This document shows positions 35,307 to 42,997 of a DNA stretch of 64,000 nt, piece by piece. Made by a program: the position numbers and the translations under genes. How positions within the stretch are numbered: position 1 is the stretch's first letter; each line of letters starts with the position of its first letter. The stretch comes from Mycolicibacterium sp. P9-22 (lineage in GTDB: Bacteria; Actinomycetota; Actinomycetes; Mycobacteriales; Mycobacteriaceae): contig NZ_NPKP01000016.1 of the NCBI RefSeq assembly GCF_008329585.1, positions 1 to 64,000 on the forward strand, given 5' to 3'. The notes beneath the pieces were generated by a model that did no database searches, was not told where the DNA came from, and worked only from the letters and a program-made list of their open reading frames with translations.

Positions 35307-36439
35307 CAACTCGCAGGAACTGCCGGCGGCGCAGACACGTGCGGGAAGAGGTCAGCGAAGGCGCCTTGGGTGATGCGTTGGCGCACTTCGGGCCGTACTT
35401 CGTCGAACAGTTCGTGCAACGTCTTCTGCGTGTGCCCAAACGTTCCCTCCAAGTGCGGATAGTCACTCCCAAACATGACATTCTGATAACCCATCGCCCA
35501 CAACGCCGCAGGTGCGGTTTCGTCATGCTGGAAGCTCGCATATACCTGTCGGTAGAGAATCTCCTTCGGCAGCATCGAGAGTTGCGGCCGCACGAAGGTG
35601 CCGTGCTGGCGGTATGCCTCGTTCATACGGTCGCCGATGAAGGGGACCCAGCTAGCCCCGCCCTCAGAAACGAGAACCTTCAAAGTCGGATGCCGGTCGA
35701 GCGCGCCGCCGGCCACCATCTTCATCGCGGCATACTGCCCACCATAGGTGGTTTGGACATAGTTGAGCACAGCACCGCCAGGGCCCCGGAACGCGCTGCC
35801 TTGATCCTCACCGTCGGTGCCGATGTGGAAGCCGATCACCATGCCGGTCTCCTCGGCGGCGGCCCAGAGCGGTTCCCAGGAGTCATCGTTCCAGTCCCGG
35901 GTCCCGGGTGGGTTGCCGGTCGTGAGTGACACCAGGTGGAGGCCGATATCGGCCGCGTGCAGAAGTTCGGCGACGGCATCTTCGGGCGTCAGCAGTGGCA
36001 TCAACGCCGCTGGGACCAAGCGGTCCGGCGCCAGCGATTGGATCTCCGAGACCAGCCATTCATTCTCGGCGCGCGCGGCTTCCTTAATGAGTTGCGGATC
36101 TTCGATCAAGTTGCACCACAGGCCGATCGACTGGTACATGACTTCGCCCCAGACGCCCTCGTTGTCGAGGTCTTTGAGGCGTAGACCGATATCGCGAGCC
36201 CCCGGAGGACGATGACTCATCTCCATGATCGTTTCCCCCGACGCCCCCTTAGCCGTCTCGATTTTGGGCAATGCTCGTGTGAAGCTCTTGCCGTCGACAG
36301 TGACGCGTTCCTCGGTCTCGCTGAGCCGCTCAGTGCGCGGCATCCGATCAGCCTGCTTTTTCGGCATGATCTGATGCCAGAGGTCATCCGGCTCGAGGAA
36401 ATGTGAGTCACCTGAGTGAGTCCAGATCTTTTCGCCCAT
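35306..36439 (-). CDS. Amidohydrolase-2 family metal-dependent hydrolase/decarboxylase
   Basis: A 377-aa TIM-barrel protein of the ACMSD-like amidohydrolase-2 family; ATG 36439 with AAAGGAAAG upstream. Likely metal ligands: the N-terminal His in GDSHFLEP, His in VIGFHIGTDG, and Asp in MFGSDYPHLEGT near the end, with ALDRHPTLKV preceding. Family members are decarboxylases or C-C/C-O hydrolases on ring-derived acids. It starts an operon with the two-subunit acyl-CoA dehydrogenase downstream. All key residues seem present, in contrast to the paralog at 36789. Confidence 0.9.
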   Translation of the reverse strand: MGEKIWTHSGDSHFLEPDDLWHQIMPKKQADRMPRTERLSETEERVTVDGKSFTRALPKIETAKGASGETIMEMSHRPPGARDIGLRLKDLDNEGVWGEVMYQSIGLWCNLIEDPQLIKEAARAENEWLVSEIQSLAPDRLVPAALMPLLTPEDAVAELLHAADIGLHLVSLTTGNPPGTRDWNDDSWEPLWAAAEETGMVIGFHIGTDGEDQGSAFRGPGGAVLNYVQTTYGGQYAAMKMVAGGALDRHPTLKVLVSEGGASWVPFIGDRMNEAYRQHGTFVRPQLSMLPKEILYRQVYASFQHDETAPAALWAMGYQNVMFGSDYPHLEGTFGHTQKTLHELFDEVRPEVRQRITQGAFADLFPHVSAPPAVPAS

Positions 36440-36474
36440 GTGGGTGCTTTCCTTTCAATTCCTATACGCAGGAA

Positions 36475-36792
36475 TCAATCTGATGCGGGGAGTGCCTTCG
36501 CGTCCTTCTGCAGCAATCGGGCACCGCCGACCGACAGAGCGCCGGCACCGCCCTTGGTGCACAGCACCTCTAAACCGCTAACCTCGTCCTCGTAACGTTT
36601 GCCGATGACCGTGCCCTCATCGACTGATTCGATCGTGAACGTAGTGTCGGCCGAAATGCCCGGCGGGAGCATCGGTGCGCCGCCGCAACAGACGGTGGTG
36701 GGTTGGGATGGCGATCGCACGACGATGAGCTCGGTATCGCAAACAACGCTGCGCAATCGGGTACCGGGCTTCAAGTTGTCCTGGTCGGTCAT
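36475..36792 (-). CDS. Small conserved hypothetical protein (C-C-G-G-A-P-M motif)
   Basis: A 105-aa protein, ATG overlapping the stop of the upstream amidohydrolase (ATGA). Sequence features: KPGTRLRSVVCDTELIVVRS, TTVCCGGAPMLPPG, then KRYEDEVSGLEVLCTKGG and a C-terminal LSVGGARLLQKDAK. The paired cysteines could bind a metal, but spacing fits no family I know. Because it lies inside the amidohydrolase/acyl-CoA dehydrogenase operon it probably assists one of these enzymes. Function unknown. Confidence 0.75.
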   Translation of the reverse strand: MTDQDNLKPGTRLRSVVCDTELIVVRSPSQPTTVCCGGAPMLPPGISADTTFTIESVDEGTVIGKRYEDEVSGLEVLCTKGGAGALSVGGARLLQKDAKALPASD

Positions 36793-37703
36793 AGCAACAA
36801 CTTTTGAGCGTTGGCGGTGAAAAGCTTGTCAGCCAGGGTGGGCCCCAGCCTTTCGGCGAGCTCAGCATGGTCCCCGAGAGATGCCTGAGCCGATCCGTAC
36901 ACGTAAACATCGTCAAGTCCATAACGTTCGATGTATTGGTCCACCGGCTCCCACGGAGCGCAGGAAACGCGGACGTTCCGTTCGATGTATTCCGAAGGCT
37001 TGAGGCTCAGCGTTTTGGACAGCGTCTTGGAGAACCAGTTCTTCGCGACGCCATCTAGATTCTCCGCCATCGGGCCTACCCACCCGGCTCCCATCTGGAT
37101 GCAACCGACCGTGAGGTCGGGGTGCCGGTCGAACACGCCACCGTAGACCATGGGCGTCAGATAATTCTTCGCCATCACATGTCTCTGAGTAAGCGAAAAC
37201 ATCTCGGCTCCAGCACCTTCAACGCCCCACGTCAAAGCACGGAACATGTTCAGCCGTGATTCTGCACGAAGCACGATCGGGACCGCGCTGGTCGCGAACA
37301 CCCGCCATAACGGGTCTAGGTCGGGATGGCCGGGCGAGATGCCACCGGGCGGGATTCCCGAGGGCAGGCACACCGCGCGAACCCCGGCCTCGATGACCCG
37401 CTCGGCCTCGACAATCGCGTCGGCGATCGAGCTGCTGTCGATCACCGCTACTGGCCTCAATCGGTCGCTGGTAGTCGCGATATCGACGCACCAGTCATTG
37501 TGAGTCTTGAGTTCAGACTGCCCGAAATCTATGGCTTCGAAGACGGATTCCGACTGCTCCGCTGGAAAGATGAGCGCCCGATCCACCCCCTGTGCAGTCA
37601 AGCGCTCCAGCAAAGACGACACGTCGGCAGCCCAGTCCGCACCGCTGCCCACGTGCAAGTCGGCGTCCAGGATCCTGCCCGCCATTGGTTCCAACACATC
37701 CAT
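36789..37703 (-). CDS. Amidohydrolase-2 family protein, metal ligands missing (probable pseudoenzyme)
   Basis: A 304-aa paralog of the protein encoded at 37753: both share PSG...SPGHPDLDPLW, FDRHPDLTVGCI and AERLGP near the end. ATG 37703 is preceded by AGGTAGTAGG. Where the paralog has a metal His (FLLHVGGD) this one has Arg146 (IVLRAESR), and where the paralog has the barrel Asp (GTDYPH) it has Ala272 (GSAQAS). The N-terminal His in ADLHVG remains. It is also shorter. It may be catalytically dead and act as a partner or regulator of an active homolog. It overlaps the small C-C-G-G protein gene, so the frame is maintained. Confidence 0.85.
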   Translation of the reverse strand: MDVLEPMAGRILDADLHVGSGADWAADVSSLLERLTAQGVDRALIFPAEQSESVFEAIDFGQSELKTHNDWCVDIATTSDRLRPVAVIDSSSIADAIVEAERVIEAGVRAVCLPSGIPPGGISPGHPDLDPLWRVFATSAVPIVLRAESRLNMFRALTWGVEGAGAEMFSLTQRHVMAKNYLTPMVYGGVFDRHPDLTVGCIQMGAGWVGPMAENLDGVAKNWFSKTLSKTLSLKPSEYIERNVRVSCAPWEPVDQYIERYGLDDVYVYGSAQASLGDHAELAERLGPTLADKLFTANAQKLLL

Positions 37704-37752
37704 TTTACCTACTACCTTTCACCGTTTGAACGAGCAGAATCGCTACACCGAA

Positions 37753-38958
37753 TCAGTCGGGTAGAAGCAGACGCCCGTTCTCGACGAAGAACTTCTCCAT
37801 CACGTCAGGCCCAAGCCGCTCCAGCATCTGCGCGTGTCCGGTCATCGGATCCATCCCGCCTTCGAAATGGGGGTAGTCCGTGCCCAATGCGTACACATCC
37901 TCGAGACCGTCGCGCTCGATGTAGAGATCAACGCGCTCCCACCAGAAGCACGTCGCCCGAATATTGCTCGCGAAGTACTCCGAGGGCTTACGCTCCAATG
38001 ACTTCGGTAGCGTGGCCGCAATGCCGTCCAGGCGCCGAGCCAACGGGCCAACCCAATAGCCCGCGGTTTCGATACATCCCACAACGAGCTCCGGATGACG
38101 ATCGAATACCCCGCCGCAGATCATCGCCGTCAGGTAGTGCTCGACGCCGACGTGCATCTGCGCCAGCGAGTAGGGATCCAGATTCAGTTCGGTACTGGCC
38201 AGCACGGTGCCCACCTTGTTGGACTCGACACCGTAGCTGGGCCATGTCGAAGAGGCCATCAATCCGAAATCACCACCCACATGTAACAGAAACGGCACCC
38301 GATGCTCTGCAAGAACGGCCCATAGCGGATCGAGATCGGGATGGCCGGGCGACATCCCAGCCGGCACCACCCCACTCGGTGCCATCACCGCACGCACACC
38401 ACCGGCTACGATGCGTTCGACTTCAGCCAGTGCCCCGTCCAATGTCGAGGTGTCCAGGGACGCAACCGGCCTGAGTCGGTCACTGATCTTGGCAGTTTCG
38501 ATGCACCAATCATTATGCAATCCACACATCATCCGGCCGATCGCCGGCAGATCGAGCGCGCTGAGATCGACGTCAGTGTCGCCCGCAAGTTGCTGCAACA
38601 ACGACAACGGTGGCTCGCACAGGCAGATGAATCCGAGTCCGCCAGGGCCTGTTGCAAATACCAACATTCGCTCGATACCGAAATGATCCATGAACTCCAA
38701 ACGACGACCCATATCCCAAGACCCGGGCGCGTATCCTCCGCGCATCCAGATCTGCTCGGGAGTGGCCCCTTCCAACGGTGCGTCGTCCCGCTCAGCACTC
38801 GGATTCAACGTATTGGGCGCGTCTGGATGATGTGCCTTGAACACATCAGCGAAAAGGCCAGCGGCAGGGCCGAATACCTTCGCCCATTGATGGGCCGGCG
38901 TCATCTCATGGGAATCGAGATCCATCATTCGACCCGCGAAACGGTCCAGAACCGACAT
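37753..38958 (-). CDS. Amidohydrolase-2 family metal-dependent hydrolase
   Basis: A 401-aa protein from ATG 38958 (AAGGAG upstream); the frame extends to 39009 without support. Probable metal ligands: His in DLDSHEMTP, His in FLLHVGGDFG, and Asp in ALGTDYPHFEGG. Other blocks: PSGVVPAGMSPGHPDLDPLW and FDRHPELVVGCIETAGYWVG. It probably decarboxylates or hydrolyses a ring-derived acid or CoA ester. It lies 49 nt upstream of its degenerate paralog in the same operon, suggesting a heteromeric pair. Confidence 0.9.
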   Translation of the reverse strand: MSVLDRFAGRMMDLDSHEMTPAHQWAKVFGPAAGLFADVFKAHHPDAPNTLNPSAERDDAPLEGATPEQIWMRGGYAPGSWDMGRRLEFMDHFGIERMLVFATGPGGLGFICLCEPPLSLLQQLAGDTDVDLSALDLPAIGRMMCGLHNDWCIETAKISDRLRPVASLDTSTLDGALAEVERIVAGGVRAVMAPSGVVPAGMSPGHPDLDPLWAVLAEHRVPFLLHVGGDFGLMASSTWPSYGVESNKVGTVLASTELNLDPYSLAQMHVGVEHYLTAMICGGVFDRHPELVVGCIETAGYWVGPLARRLDGIAATLPKSLERKPSEYFASNIRATCFWWERVDLYIERDGLEDVYALGTDYPHFEGGMDPMTGHAQMLERLGPDVMEKFFVENGRLLLPD

Positions 38959-39085
38959 TTCACGCTCCTTCACAATCAATTGGAACCGCGACCATACGAC
39001 GGCGACCACACGAACCCAACCCCCAGTTCAACGGTACGGAACGACCCTGCCGAGAAGACCAAGTCAGCAGGGTGCCTCATGTCCG

Positions 39086-39865
39086 CTAACGCCAATTCCA
39101 TTGCGGCTCACGATGTTCGAGGAACGCAGTCCGGGCTTCGGCCGAGTCGTCGAAGCGAAGCAGGCGGTTTGTGTAGTCTTGCTCGACACGGTAAGCAGCG
39201 TGAACCGACATGCCCTCAGTGCGGTCCATCGCCTGTTTGGCCAGCCGCAACGCGAGCGGACTTTTGGCCGCAAGCTCGGTGGCGACCCGATCGACTGTCA
39301 CGTCGAGTTGATCATGAGCTACAAGGTGAGTAATGCCGCCGTAGGCTGCCATCTCGGTCGCATCGATAATCCGTCCCGAGAAGTAGAGCTCCCTGGCGCG
39401 CATCTCACCGACCATGCGGCGAAGGTGTGCGCTGGCGCCGAGTAGACCGACATTGATCTCAACAGCACCGAATCGGGCTCGCTCGCTGGCAATCACGATA
39501 TCGCTCAGAGCAACGAACGATAGACCGCCACCAACCGCCGCGCCGTCCACCGCCACGATGACCGGAACCGCGCAGCGCGCCAAGGCTTCCAGCGACCTCC
39601 TCGCAAGCGCGCCGCCGTCGACCGCTTCGGCAGGAGTCGACTGTCTCCGCGCGTCGATTTCGTTGAGGTCAGCCCCAGCGATGAAGGCTTTATCGCCGCC
39701 GGTGCGAAAGACCGCAACCGAAACCCGCTTGTCAGCCAAAGACTCGAACGCCACGGCGATCTCTCCGAGAGCCTGTCGTGTCAAGGCATTCACCGGCGGC
39801 CGCGAAAATGTGACAGTCGCGATTCGTTCCGCAATGACCACTGTGACGAACTCCACGAAACACAC
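39086..39865 (-). CDS. Enoyl-CoA hydratase/isomerase (crotonase) family
   Basis: A 259-aa crotonase. The start may be GTG 39865 (AAGGAA just upstream) or GTG 39856. Blocks: TVTFSRPPVNALTRQAL, oxyanion hole FIAGADLNEID and VDGAAVGGGLSFVALSD, then RFGAVEINVGLLGASAHLRR. Of the two catalytic glutamates of hydratases, the one after the Gly-rich loop is replaced (GGGLSF), while the second (FGAVEI) is present. It may be an isomerase or a hydrolase. It heads the amidohydrolase group in the same direction. Confidence 0.88.
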   Translation of the reverse strand: MCFVEFVTVVIAERIATVTFSRPPVNALTRQALGEIAVAFESLADKRVSVAVFRTGGDKAFIAGADLNEIDARRQSTPAEAVDGGALARRSLEALARCAVPVIVAVDGAAVGGGLSFVALSDIVIASERARFGAVEINVGLLGASAHLRRMVGEMRARELYFSGRIIDATEMAAYGGITHLVAHDQLDVTVDRVATELAAKSPLALRLAKQAMDRTEGMSVHAAYRVEQDYTNRLLRFDDSAEARTAFLEHREPQWNWR

Positions 39866-40057
39866 TTCCTTACTGACGCTATTGAGCCTTCACCTCGACG
39901 AGACGTTGCATGCCGACACCGCGAAGCGGCCACCTCTAATTCCACAGGACTGAACGAGACAGTTTCTGAAATCCGCGAGCGACATACTCTTTCCATGACA
40001 ACTGGGCGTCTGCGGTTGATTCGTCCATGGCCACGCAGGACAGGAGCGAACCGCATC

Positions 40058-40663
40058 ATGCGCCAATCCGCCAAGTTCTCGTTCGGAGATCCTCTGAGTT
40101 CTCCCTTGGTCATACCCGGCCTCATCGTGGAGACCACGACAACGGGGCTCTTGCGCGTCCAGCTCAATCGCGTGCACCGACTCAATGCGATCGACTCAAA
40201 TCTCGCCCTCACCCTGATTTCACTGTGGACAGAGATCTCCGACGCCCCGGGTATTGCAGCGGTGATTGTCACGGGCTCCGGTACCGAAGCCTTCTGCATC
40301 GGCGAGAAGAAGCCCTTGGTGGCACCCGGCCCGCTATGCCCGCACCAGCACGGCGTTCTCGTTCCCGTCGTTGTGGCGGTCAACGGAGTGGCCCGCGGCG
40401 CTGCGTACGATCTGCTGGCCGAGGCCGATCAGGTAATCGCCGCGGAACACGCCACTTTCATCGATCCTCCCGTGCACTGGCGTCAGCCGTACGAACGCGG
40501 CGCAGAAGGAGATGTGGGCGCTTCCGGGGTCCTCTCTGCCGACGCCGCGCACACAGCGGGCATGGTGCATCACGTCGTCCCACTGGCGGACCTTCGGGAC
40601 CGCTCCGAGGAGATCGCTCTACGGTGCGCATCGGCGCCGACCCGTATGACACCTCATGCCTAA
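40058..40663 (+). CDS. Short crotonase-fold protein 1
   Basis: About 201 aa from ATG 40058 (AGGAG upstream). Crotonase features: LLRVQLNRVHRLNAIDSN, GTEAFCIGEKKPL at the first oxyanion position, and VVVAVNGVARGAAYDLLAEA. It lacks roughly 25 residues around the usual PGxGGT segment, and the second catalytic Glu is replaced by Pro (FIDPPVHW); an Asp is at the first Glu position (AYDLL). It overlaps the next gene by 8 nt, also a short crotonase-like protein. The pair may form a heteromer. Alternatively it is a decaying gene, though the frame is intact. Confidence 0.7.
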   Translation: MRQSAKFSFGDPLSSPLVIPGLIVETTTTGLLRVQLNRVHRLNAIDSNLALTLISLWTEISDAPGIAAVIVTGSGTEAFCIGEKKPLVAPGPLCPHQHGVLVPVVVAVNGVARGAAYDLLAEADQVIAAEHATFIDPPVHWRQPYERGAEGDVGASGVLSADAAHTAGMVHHVVPLADLRDRSEEIALRCASAPTRMTPHA

Positions 40664-41270
40664 CTTCTTCAGGCGCCGCACGGGAGCGCACGTCACAGCG
40701 ACATTCGAGTCGCCCGGCATTGCCGAGTTATGCCTCGACTATGGCCGGCCGGCGTGGCCGACCGAGGGCATGGTGAACGAGCTCATGATGCATCTGCACA
40801 CAGCGTCGCAACGAGATGACATCGACTGCTTCGTCCTGCGTTCTGCACCTGGTTCGGATTTCGGGGCGTCATCAAACGGTGAGATTCCCTCGCTGTCAGC
40901 GATCACCAAGCAGATGGAGCAGATTTCGAAGCCATGCGTCGCCGTAGTAACTGGGTGTTGCGCCGACCTCGGGCTAGCGCTGGCGTTGTCTTCCGACGTC
41001 GTCCTAGCGGGGCGGAGCAGCCGCTTCAAGTTGAATCTGGGACCCCAAACCGATCAAGTTGCTGCGGCACTCGCGATACGGGTCGGCCGCATACGAGCCA
41101 ACGCAATGCTCATCGCTGACACGTACCTCGACGGGATAGGCGCAGCAGAAATCGGCCTTGCGCACCAGTGTGTCTCCGACAGGCAGCTCGAGCGGCACGT
41201 CCAGATCCAGGTGACAGGGATACGCCAAGGAATGGCGGACTGTCGAAAGGCCATCGACGCCGCCGACTGA
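40656..41270 (+). CDS. Short crotonase-fold protein 2 (no canonical catalytic Glu)
   Basis: A 204-aa protein with crotonase topology: IAELCLDYGRPAWPTEGMVN, DCFVLRSAPGSDFGASSNGE, KPCVAVVTGCCADLGLALAL, then SSRFKLNLGPQTDQVAAALA and AIRVGRIRANAMLIADTYLD. Neither catalytic Glu position carries an acid, and the C-terminal domain is short. The ATG lies within the end of the previous gene, so synthesis is coupled. It is convergent with the acyl-CoA ligase. It could bind an acyl-CoA without chemistry, or be a structural subunit for its partner. Confidence 0.7.
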   Translation: MPNFFRRRTGAHVTATFESPGIAELCLDYGRPAWPTEGMVNELMMHLHTASQRDDIDCFVLRSAPGSDFGASSNGEIPSLSAITKQMEQISKPCVAVVTGCCADLGLALALSSDVVLAGRSSRFKLNLGPQTDQVAAALAIRVGRIRANAMLIADTYLDGIGAAEIGLAHQCVSDRQLERHVQIQVTGIRQGMADCRKAIDAAD

Positions 41271-41276
41271 CAGACA

Positions 41277-42770
41277 TCATCTTTGCTCGTGCTGCAAGGA
41301 AGCCACCAGTTCACGGCGTAGTACTTTGCCGGTGGGATTGGTGGGCAACTCCGCGCGGAACACGACGCGGTCTGGTGTACGTGAGCCCCGCAGTTGAGCG
41401 CGCACGTACTCACGCAACGCCTCCGGGTCAGGGTCGGCACCCAGCATCGGAACAACCACCGCCACGATCGCCTGCCCCCACTCTGGATCCTCGATGCCGA
41501 TGACCGCGACGTCGCGAACGTGCGGATGTTCGATGAGCACATCTTCGACCTCAGCTGGCGCGATGTTCTCGCCGCCCCGGATGATCGTATCGTCGCTGCG
41601 CCCGCCGATGAAGAGGTATCCGTCATCATCGACCTCCGCGATATCCGCTGTGGGGAACCACCCTTGCTCGTCGAGCTTCGAACCGATTCCCGTGTAGGTG
41701 CCAGAAACCTGCTCACCTCGCACCCAGAGCTCGCCTCTCTGCCCCGGTCCGACGACCTGTCCGTCATCGGCTCGAACCTCGATCTCGATTCCTGGTACCG
41801 GCCGGCCCACCGAACCGAGCCGCCTGCCGACAGAGTCTTCGTCGCTGGCCATGGCGATTCGGTGGTCATCCGGCGTCAGAATGGATATCGTCGAGCTCGT
41901 CTCTGTCAACCCGTACGCATTGACAAATCCGACATGGGGCAACAATGCCAAAGCTCTTCGCACCAAGGGCAGCCCCACTCTGGATCCACCGTATGCCAAA
42001 CTTCGCAACGCCGGCAGACTAACTCGCTGTTCTTCGAGCGCGGTGACTACGCGATCGAGCATCGTGGGAACCAAAGTAGCGCTCGTCACCTTTTCAGCGG
42101 CTGCGAGACGGACCCATTCGACCGCATCGAATGTTGGCAGGTACACCATTCTGCGACCGGCGTAGAGGTTGGACATCGCTGCGGTCACACCGGCAATGTG
42201 ATACGGCGGAACACATATGAGCGCAGCATCTTCAGTGCCTGCGCCATCGAATTCGACTGTGCCGGTGATGTAACTGCTGAGGTTTAGGTGGCTCAGTTCG
42301 ACCGCTTTGGGCTTCGACGTAGTACCGGAGGTATAAAGGACCACGGCCGTTGACGTCGGGTCTGCAAACCGATCGGCACAGGGTGTGGCTAGTGCCGTCC
42401 GCAGGAAGTCCTCGGAACTGATGACCTGGCTCCCTGCGTCACCAATCGCGTCCAGGTAGCGCGTATCGACCACCACCAGCGACCTCGGAAGACGGTCGAT
42501 AAGTTCGGCGATCACTTCAACCGAGAGCCGATAGTTGACCGGGGTAAAGCCGCACGCCGCCTTGGCCGCGGCGAACAACAAGGCGGGCAGGATCGCACCT
42601 CCCACACCCACATACACGACATGCTCGACATCCGAATCGGCGATCACGCCCGACCCGCCGCCTGCAATGTCGCTGAGCTGCTTGGTCGTCCACTGCTCCT
42701 CGCCAGATATGACCGCGAGACGATCTGGGTTAACGCTTACCGCCATTTCGAGCAGCAGTGCGATGCTCAC
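41277..42770 (-). CDS. AMP-forming acyl-CoA synthetase (ligase)
   Basis: A 497-aa member of the ANL superfamily. GTG 42770 has AGGGG upstream; TTG 42776 and an in-frame ATG slightly downstream are alternatives. Motifs: P-loop LYTSGTTSKPKAVEL, A5 region NAYGLTETSS, A7 FPTADIAEVDDDGYLFIGGR with ribose-binding Asp, hinge GRSDDTIIRGGENIAPAE, and the catalytic Lys in NPTGKVLRREL. It activates a carboxylic acid to a CoA thioester for the beta-oxidation-like genes around it. The 227-nt divergent gap to the fused acyl-CoA dehydrogenase gene presumably holds both promoters. Confidence 0.93.
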   Translation of the reverse strand: MSIALLLEMAVSVNPDRLAVISGEEQWTTKQLSDIAGGGSGVIADSDVEHVVYVGVGGAILPALLFAAAKAACGFTPVNYRLSVEVIAELIDRLPRSLVVVDTRYLDAIGDAGSQVISSEDFLRTALATPCADRFADPTSTAVVLYTSGTTSKPKAVELSHLNLSSYITGTVEFDGAGTEDAALICVPPYHIAGVTAAMSNLYAGRRMVYLPTFDAVEWVRLAAAEKVTSATLVPTMLDRVVTALEEQRVSLPALRSLAYGGSRVGLPLVRRALALLPHVGFVNAYGLTETSSTISILTPDDHRIAMASDEDSVGRRLGSVGRPVPGIEIEVRADDGQVVGPGQRGELWVRGEQVSGTYTGIGSKLDEQGWFPTADIAEVDDDGYLFIGGRSDDTIIRGGENIAPAEVEDVLIEHPHVRDVAVIGIEDPEWGQAIVAVVVPMLGADPDPEALREYVRAQLRGSRTPDRVVFRAELPTNPTGKVLRRELVASLQHEQR

Positions 42771-42997
42771 AATCAAACCCCTGTCGTCATCGGATATAGC
42801 CCTCGTCGTCTGCCGCCTCGCCGGATCGTCCTAGCACCGGAGAAGACATCGTCCGGTACCCGACCACAGTCAATCGAAGCTCTGCAACGAGGTGTTCCAT
42901 CCACCAAAACAGTTAGGTACCAGACCCCTCAGCGGCGTGTAGAACATTCGGCAGCGGTTCATCCGATGCAGGCGGGCCATTGCGGCCCCTGAAGCCG

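Noticed and set aside
37326..38474. Plus-strand ORF of 382 aa
   Set aside because: Antisense to two amidohydrolase genes; composition is basic and low in hydrophobic residues, typical of a GC-rich shadow.
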